Shown: positions 60,045 through 64,000 of the stretch, in pieces
How the letters are laid out: each line of letters opens with the position of its first letter
Position numbering within the stretch: position 1 is the stretch's first letter
Assembly (NCBI RefSeq): GCF_900117395.1
Contig: NZ_FPEG01000003.1
Span: 434,001-498,000, forward strand
Direction of reading: 5' to 3'
Origin: Agrococcus sp. Marseille-P2731
GTDB taxonomy: Bacteria; Actinomycetota; Actinomycetes; Actinomycetales; Microbacteriaceae
DNA: 64,000 bases
Notes under the pieces: model-generated
The model's database searches: none
Seen by the model: the letters and a program-made list of their open reading frames with translations, nothing else
What the model was told of the DNA's origin: nothing
Position numbers and translations under genes: made by a program

Positions 60045-61022
60045 ATGCGAGCAGGCATCGTCTACAACCCGGTCAAGCTGTCGCGCGACGATCTCGCGCC
60101 ACAGGTCGAGACCGCGCAACCCCTCGAGTGGTCCGAGCCCCTGTGGTTCGAGACCGGCGCAGAGGACGGTGGTGACGCGGCCGTTCGCGAGGCGCTCGAC
60201 GCCGGTGTCGACCTGCTGATCGTGGCCGGCGGCGACGGCACGGTGCGCAAGGGCGCCGACCTCGTCACAGGCTCTGGAGTGCCGCTCGCGATCATCCCGG
60301 CCGGCACCGGCAACCTGCTGGCGCGCAACCTCGGTATCGATGTCACGAACCTGCGGAACGCCGTGCGCACCGCCTTCGACGGCGAGGAGCGCGAGATCGA
60401 CCTGGGCGAGCTCGAGATCGAGGCCCCCGACGGCGGGCGCTCGCGTCACGCCTTCGCGGTCATGGTCGGCTTCGGCCTCGACGCCGAGATGATCGACGCC
60501 ACCGACGACGAGCTGAAGAAGAAGGTCGGATGGCTCGCCTACGTCGACGCCGCAGGTCGCGTGATCTCGTCGCTCGACACGGTGCGGGTGCAGGTGCGCA
60601 TGGACGGTGCGCGCACCCGACGCCAGACGGTCAACACGATGGTGATCGGCAACTGCGGCACCGTCACGAACGGCATCGTGCTGCTGCCCGACGCGGCGAT
60701 CGACGACGGCATGCTCGACATCGCGCTCATTCGGCCCAAGGGCGTGCGCGGCTGGCTGCAGGTGGGCGGCTACATCGCGCGCAACAACCTCATCGTCACG
60801 AAGCTGCTGCGCAAGCGCGGGCACCTCGGGCGCCAGCGCACGGGCCCGGCGCTCGGCTACGGGCAGGCACGCGAGACGACCGCGCGCCTCGACGAGCCCA
60901 GGGTGGTGCAGGTCGACGGCGATGTGGTCGGCAAGGCCATCGCGCTGCGAGCCACGATCCGACAGGATGCGCTGCAGGTGCGCGTGCCGAAGAAGCGCAC
61001 GCTCCTCGGGCCGGCGGTCTGA
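60045..61022 (+). CDS. Diacylglycerol kinase-like lipid kinase
   Basis: 325 aa DAGK-catalytic-domain protein. VAGGDGTVRKGADLV (about 61-75) and IPAGTGNLLARNLGI (about 85-99) are the nucleotide-binding motifs; GFGLDAEMI and DDGMLDIALIRP follow in the second domain. ATG at 60045 follows TACGGT by 7 bases; GTG at 60036 is in frame. Probably phosphorylates a diacylglycerol in membrane-lipid turnover, though sphingosine-type lipids cannot be excluded. Confidence 0.9.
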   Translation: MRAGIVYNPVKLSRDDLAPQVETAQPLEWSEPLWFETGAEDGGDAAVREALDAGVDLLIVAGGDGTVRKGADLVTGSGVPLAIIPAGTGNLLARNLGIDVTNLRNAVRTAFDGEEREIDLGELEIEAPDGGRSRHAFAVMVGFGLDAEMIDATDDELKKKVGWLAYVDAAGRVISSLDTVRVQVRMDGARTRRQTVNTMVIGNCGTVTNGIVLLPDAAIDDGMLDIALIRPKGVRGWLQVGGYIARNNLIVTKLLRKRGHLGRQRTGPALGYGQARETTARLDEPRVVQVDGDVVGKAIALRATIRQDALQVRVPKKRTLLGPAV

Positions 61023-61050
61023 CCACCGCGCGGCGATCTGCCAGCAGCGC

Positions 61051-61989
61051 TCAGGCGCTCGGCTCGCCGCCGATCAGGCCGCGCAGCCAGTCGCGGGCTT
61101 CCTCGAAGGACGCATCGGTGTAGCGACGCTCCACCTCGGCGCGATGTCCGTCGGCGCGCGGGTACGAGCCGAGGAACGTCACCTTCGGCGAGAAGCGCTT
61201 GAGGCCGAGCAGCGCATCCGCCACCCGCTCGTCGCGGATGTGCCCGTCGGCGTCCATGACGAAGCGGTAGCGCCCGAGCCGGTCGCCGATCGGGCGCGAC
61301 TGGATGAGCGAGAGGTTGACGCCGCGGGTCGCGAACTGCTCGAGCATGTCGAGCAGCACGCCGGGCTCGTCGCTCGGCAGCTCGACCACGAGGCTGGTCT
61401 TGTCGGCGCCGGTCGGCTCGCCGGGCGCACCCGCGCGACCGACGAACAGGAACCGGGTCACCGCATCCGCGTTGTCACCGATGCGGTCGGCGAGCACGTC
61501 GAGCCCATCGACCCAGTGGCCGATCGTCGGCGTCGACAGGGCTGCCTGCGCGGGCCCGCTGCCGAGATCGGCGGCGGCGGTCACGTTGGATGCGGCGGGC
61601 AGGTGCGCGCGGCCGGGCAGCTCGCGCTGCAGCCACTCGCTGCACTGCGCCCAGGCCACCGGGTGGGCCGCGACGACCCGGATGTCGTCGAGCCGCGTGC
61701 CCTCGAGCGCGACGAGCGAGAAGTTCACGCTCACGACGTGCTCGGAGATGATGCGGAGGCCCGGGATCGCCGCGAGCGCATCCTGCGCAGCCGTCACGCC
61801 GCCCTCGATCGAGTTCTCGATCGCGATCATCGCGGCGTCGGAGCGACCCTCGGCGACGGCGGTGAGCGCTTCTGCGACGTTCGCGACCGGCACCCGCTCT
61901 GCACCCTCGAGCCCGGTGACCTGCTCGAGCGCGGCCTCGGTGAAGGTGCCGCGGGGGCCGAGGAAGGTGACGACGCGCGGCTGGCTCAT
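61051..61989 (-). CDS. pheA: Prephenate dehydratase
   Basis: 312 aa monofunctional enzyme of phenylalanine synthesis: PDT domain (FLGPRGTFTEAAL, AIENSIEGGV, DNADAVTRFLFV) and a C-terminal ACT domain (about 195-275: KTSLVVELPSDEPGVLLDML, NLSLIQSRPIGDRLGRYRF), which binds Phe for feedback inhibition. ATG at 61989 follows TAGGCT by 7 bases. Confidence 0.94.
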   Translation of the reverse strand: MSQPRVVTFLGPRGTFTEAALEQVTGLEGAERVPVANVAEALTAVAEGRSDAAMIAIENSIEGGVTAAQDALAAIPGLRIISEHVVSVNFSLVALEGTRLDDIRVVAAHPVAWAQCSEWLQRELPGRAHLPAASNVTAAADLGSGPAQAALSTPTIGHWVDGLDVLADRIGDNADAVTRFLFVGRAGAPGEPTGADKTSLVVELPSDEPGVLLDMLEQFATRGVNLSLIQSRPIGDRLGRYRFVMDADGHIRDERVADALLGLKRFSPKVTFLGSYPRADGHRAEVERRYTDASFEEARDWLRGLIGGEPSA

Positions 61990-62174
61990 GCCTCTGAGCC
62001 TACGTTCTGCACGACGCAAGCCCTCGCGCCGCGGATCGCGCGTCGAGAGGAGCCTGGAGCCATCAGCCGGGCAGCGGATGCTCAGGGCTTGCGTCGTGCG
62101 CGCGCTCCTCGTGCGCGCGTGCCCGGTCGGCCGCAGTGCTGTGAGCGGTCAGCCCGCAGTGCTTTGATGGGGCC

Positions 62175-63824
62175 ATGAGCAGAGCCGGCACCGTCGCCCA
62201 GCCCCAGGACCTCATCGACGCGCGCGCCCTCGAGCGCGCCTACTTCGAGCTCGTGCCCGACGTGTCGAATCCCGATCAGGCCGTCGCGTTCGGCACCAGC
62301 GGGCACCGCGGCAGCGCCTTCGACACCGCGTTCAACGAGGCGCACATCCTCGCCATCACGCAGGCGATCGTCGAGTATCGCGCCGCGCAGGGCACGACCG
62401 GCCCGCTCTTCATCGGCCGCGATACGCACGCGCTGTCGCTGCCCGCCGAGCGCACCGCGCTCGAGGTGCTGGTGGGCAACGGCGTGCGGGTGATGGCGGA
62501 TGCGCGGGGCTCGGTCACGCCGACCCCGGCGGTGTCGCGCGCGATCCTCGCCTACAACCAGGACGCATCCGCCACCCCCGGCTCGAACGAGGGGCTCGCC
62601 GACGGCATCGTCGTCACCCCCTCGCACAACCCGCCGCGCGACGGCGGCTTCAAGTACAACCCGCCGCACGGCGGGCCGGCCGACTCCGACGCGACCGGCT
62701 GGATCGCGAAGCGCGCGAACGAGCTGATCGCCGGAGGGCTCGAGGGCGTGCGCCGGGTCGCGATCGAGGGTTCGAGCGACTCGCGCGTCGAGCTCTACGA
62801 CTTCCGCGACGAGTACGTGCACGCGCTCGGCCGCGTCATCGACTTCGAGGCGATCAAGGCTGCGGGGCTGCACATCGGCGCCGATCCGCTCGGCGGCGCG
62901 GCGGTGGAGTACTACGGTGCGATCGCCGAGCGCTACGGGATCGACCTGACCGTCACGAACCCGACCGTGGATGCGACCTGGTCGTTCATGACGCTCGACT
63001 GGGACGAGAAGATCCGCATGGACTGCTCGAGCCCGCACGCGATGGCCTCGGTGCTCGCGCGCCGCGACGAGTTCGACATCCTGACCGGCAACGACGCCGA
63101 CGCCGACCGGCACGGCATCGTCACGCCCGACGGCGGCCTCATGAACCCGAACCACTTCCTGGCGGTCGCCATCGAGTACCTCTACGCGCACCGACCCGGG
63201 TGGCGCGCCGACGCCGCGATCGGCAAGACGCTCGTGTCGTCGTCGATGATCGACCGGGTGGCGGATGCCCTCGGTCGGCGGCTCTGGGAGGTGCCGGTCG
63301 GCTTCAAGTGGTTCGTGCCGGGGCTCATCGACGGCTCCGTCGCGTTCGGCGGCGAGGAGAGCGCGGGAGCATCGTTCCTGCAGCACGACGGCACGGTCTG
63401 GACGACGGACAAGGACGGCATCCTGCTGTGCCTGCTGGCGTCCGAGATCCGCGCGGTGACCGGCAAGAGCCCCTCGCAGCTGTACGGCGAGCTGACGGAG
63501 CGCTTCGGCGCCCCGGTGTACGAGCGAGTGGACGCGCCGGCGACGCGCGAGCAGAAGGCGCGCCTCGGGAAGCTCACGGGCGACGCGGTCTCGGCGACCG
63601 AGCTCGCTGGCGACCCGATCGTGGCGAAGCTGACGGAGGCGCCGGGCAACGGCGCGGCGATCGGCGGGCTCAAGGTCGTCACGGAGCGCGCGTGGTTCGC
63701 GGCGCGACCCTCTGGCACGGAGGACGTGTACAAGATCTACGCGGAGTCCTTCGTGGGCGCCGACCACCTGCGCCAGGTGCAGGCGGAGGCGAAGCAGATC
63801 GTCGACGCGGCGCTCGCCGGCTAG
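62175..63824 (+). CDS. pgm: Phosphoglucomutase (alpha-D-glucose phosphate-specific)
   Basis: Interconverts glucose-1-P and glucose-6-P; 549 aa, full length. The phosphoserine loop is [16 protein letters not shown] (Ser about 152), the metal loop NDADADRHG (about 307-315), sugar-binding GEESAG (about 395-400) and the phosphate-binding [15 protein letters not shown] near the C-terminus. ATG at 62175 is preceded by TTTGAT with a 6-base spacer. Possible link to glycogen or the alpha-glucoside route at the window's other end. Confidence 0.95.
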   Translation: MSRAGTVAQPQDLIDARALERAYFELVPDVSNPDQAVAFGTSGHRGSAFDTAFNEAHILAITQAIVEYRAAQGTTGPLFIGRDTHALSLPAERTALEVLVGNGVRVMADARGSVTPTPAVSRAILAYNQDASATPGSNEGLADGIVVTPSHNPPRDGGFKYNPPHGGPADSDATGWIAKRANELIAGGLEGVRRVAIEGSSDSRVELYDFRDEYVHALGRVIDFEAIKAAGLHIGADPLGGAAVEYYGAIAERYGIDLTVTNPTVDATWSFMTLDWDEKIRMDCSSPHAMASVLARRDEFDILTGNDADADRHGIVTPDGGLMNPNHFLAVAIEYLYAHRPGWRADAAIGKTLVSSSMIDRVADALGRRLWEVPVGFKWFVPGLIDGSVAFGGEESAGASFLQHDGTVWTTDKDGILLCLLASEIRAVTGKSPSQLYGELTERFGAPVYERVDAPATREQKARLGKLTGDAVSATELAGDPIVAKLTEAPGNGAAIGGLKVVTERAWFAARPSGTEDVYKIYAESFVGADHLRQVQAEAKQIVDAALAG

Positions 63825-63950
63825 CCGGCCGGTACGCCCGCGGGCTGAGCCGCTCCCCCCGCACCCCGCCGGCCGAGCCGGTCCGCCCGCCCCCCGCAGG
63901 GCTGACCGTGTCGAAGCCCAGCCGTCAGTGGCCCGCCCTAGCCTCGCACC

Positions 63951-64000
63951 ATGAGCGAGCCCTTCGAGTTCCGAGCCACCGATGCCGACCTCGAGCGGCT
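63951..64000 (+). CDS. CDS cut off by the window edge
   Basis: Starts MSEPFEFRATDADLERL and runs off the edge. TAGCCT (63939-63944) ends 6 bases before the ATG, the same start arrangement as many genes here. The visible 16 residues resemble the N-terminus of epoxide-hydrolase-like proteins, which is too short to be sure. Confidence 0.5.
   Translation, partial: MSEPFEFRATDADLER

Overview
The window is typical chromosomal DNA of a high-GC Gram-positive bacterium, most likely family Microbacteriaceae (Agrococcus or Microbacterium-like; genus is an inference). Supporting signs are very high GC with GC-ending codons, a complete classical menaquinone pathway, a ResB/CcsB cytochrome c maturation set, an orphan OmpR-type winged-helix protein, the tiny bS22-type ribosomal protein, a short archaeal-type AspRS, and very many genes whose start codon sits 6-7 nt after a TANNNT promoter box (leaderless transcripts). 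Genes are dense on both strands. No gene-free stretch exceeds about 260 bases, and I see no rRNA, integrase, transposase, prophage or CRISPR array.

Layout. 1-3.6 kb: sugar uptake (permease fragment, binding lipoprotein) divergent from a GH13 alpha-glucosidase. 3.7-9.2 kb: M23 cell-wall peptidase, inositol-phosphatase family protein, tRNA-Tyr, aminoglycoside-phosphotransferase-like protein, YajQ, cardiolipin synthase. 9.2-27.6 kb: a TauE permease carrying a repeat element, FprA-type reductase, then menaquinone biosynthesis (polyprenyl synthase, menG, menF, menD, menA, menE, menB, menC) interleaved with PPK2, an AI-2E-type exporter, an SDR and several small membrane proteins. 27.8-33.4 kb: DUF559 protein and the coupled operon phosphatase-tlpA-ccdA-resB-ccsB. 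33.5-43.8 kb: aspS, glutaredoxin, bS22, ArsR regulator, K+ uptake pair, ychJ, proC, CDF transporter, tadA, upp, and a micro-ORF upstream of the winged-helix protein. 44-53.5 kb: hydrolase, glutamine-amidotransferase-like proteins, asparaginase, an ogt-sigma-ogt operon, phosphatase plus FAD oxidase, FKBP, Na+/H+ antiporter, OsmC. 53.6-64 kb: a 34-residue repeat peptide with its own terminator, quinone reductase, tRNA-Arg, cold-shock protein, two tRNA-Ser genes with serS, LCP protein, diacylglycerol kinase, pheA, pgm and a cut-off CDS.

How it fits together. The men genes make the respiratory quinone and the polyprenyl synthase supplies its side chain; the ccs genes build the c-type cytochromes that the quinone pool feeds. 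M23 peptidase, LCP protein, cardiolipin synthase and the lipid kinase form an envelope theme. A tandem GTTAC/GTTAT box matching the described MtrA site lies upstream of the M23 gene and again at 43811, where it may drive a small structured RNA.

The most unusual items are the GDDFIIM-repeat peptide gene (53635-53739), the two MtrA-like boxes, a two-part CGTGCAA motif shared by the M23 and peptide promoters, the leaderless micro-ORF at 42709, the sigma factor lying between two methyltransferase genes, and a repeat element that has entered a coding sequence and been duplicated in frame.
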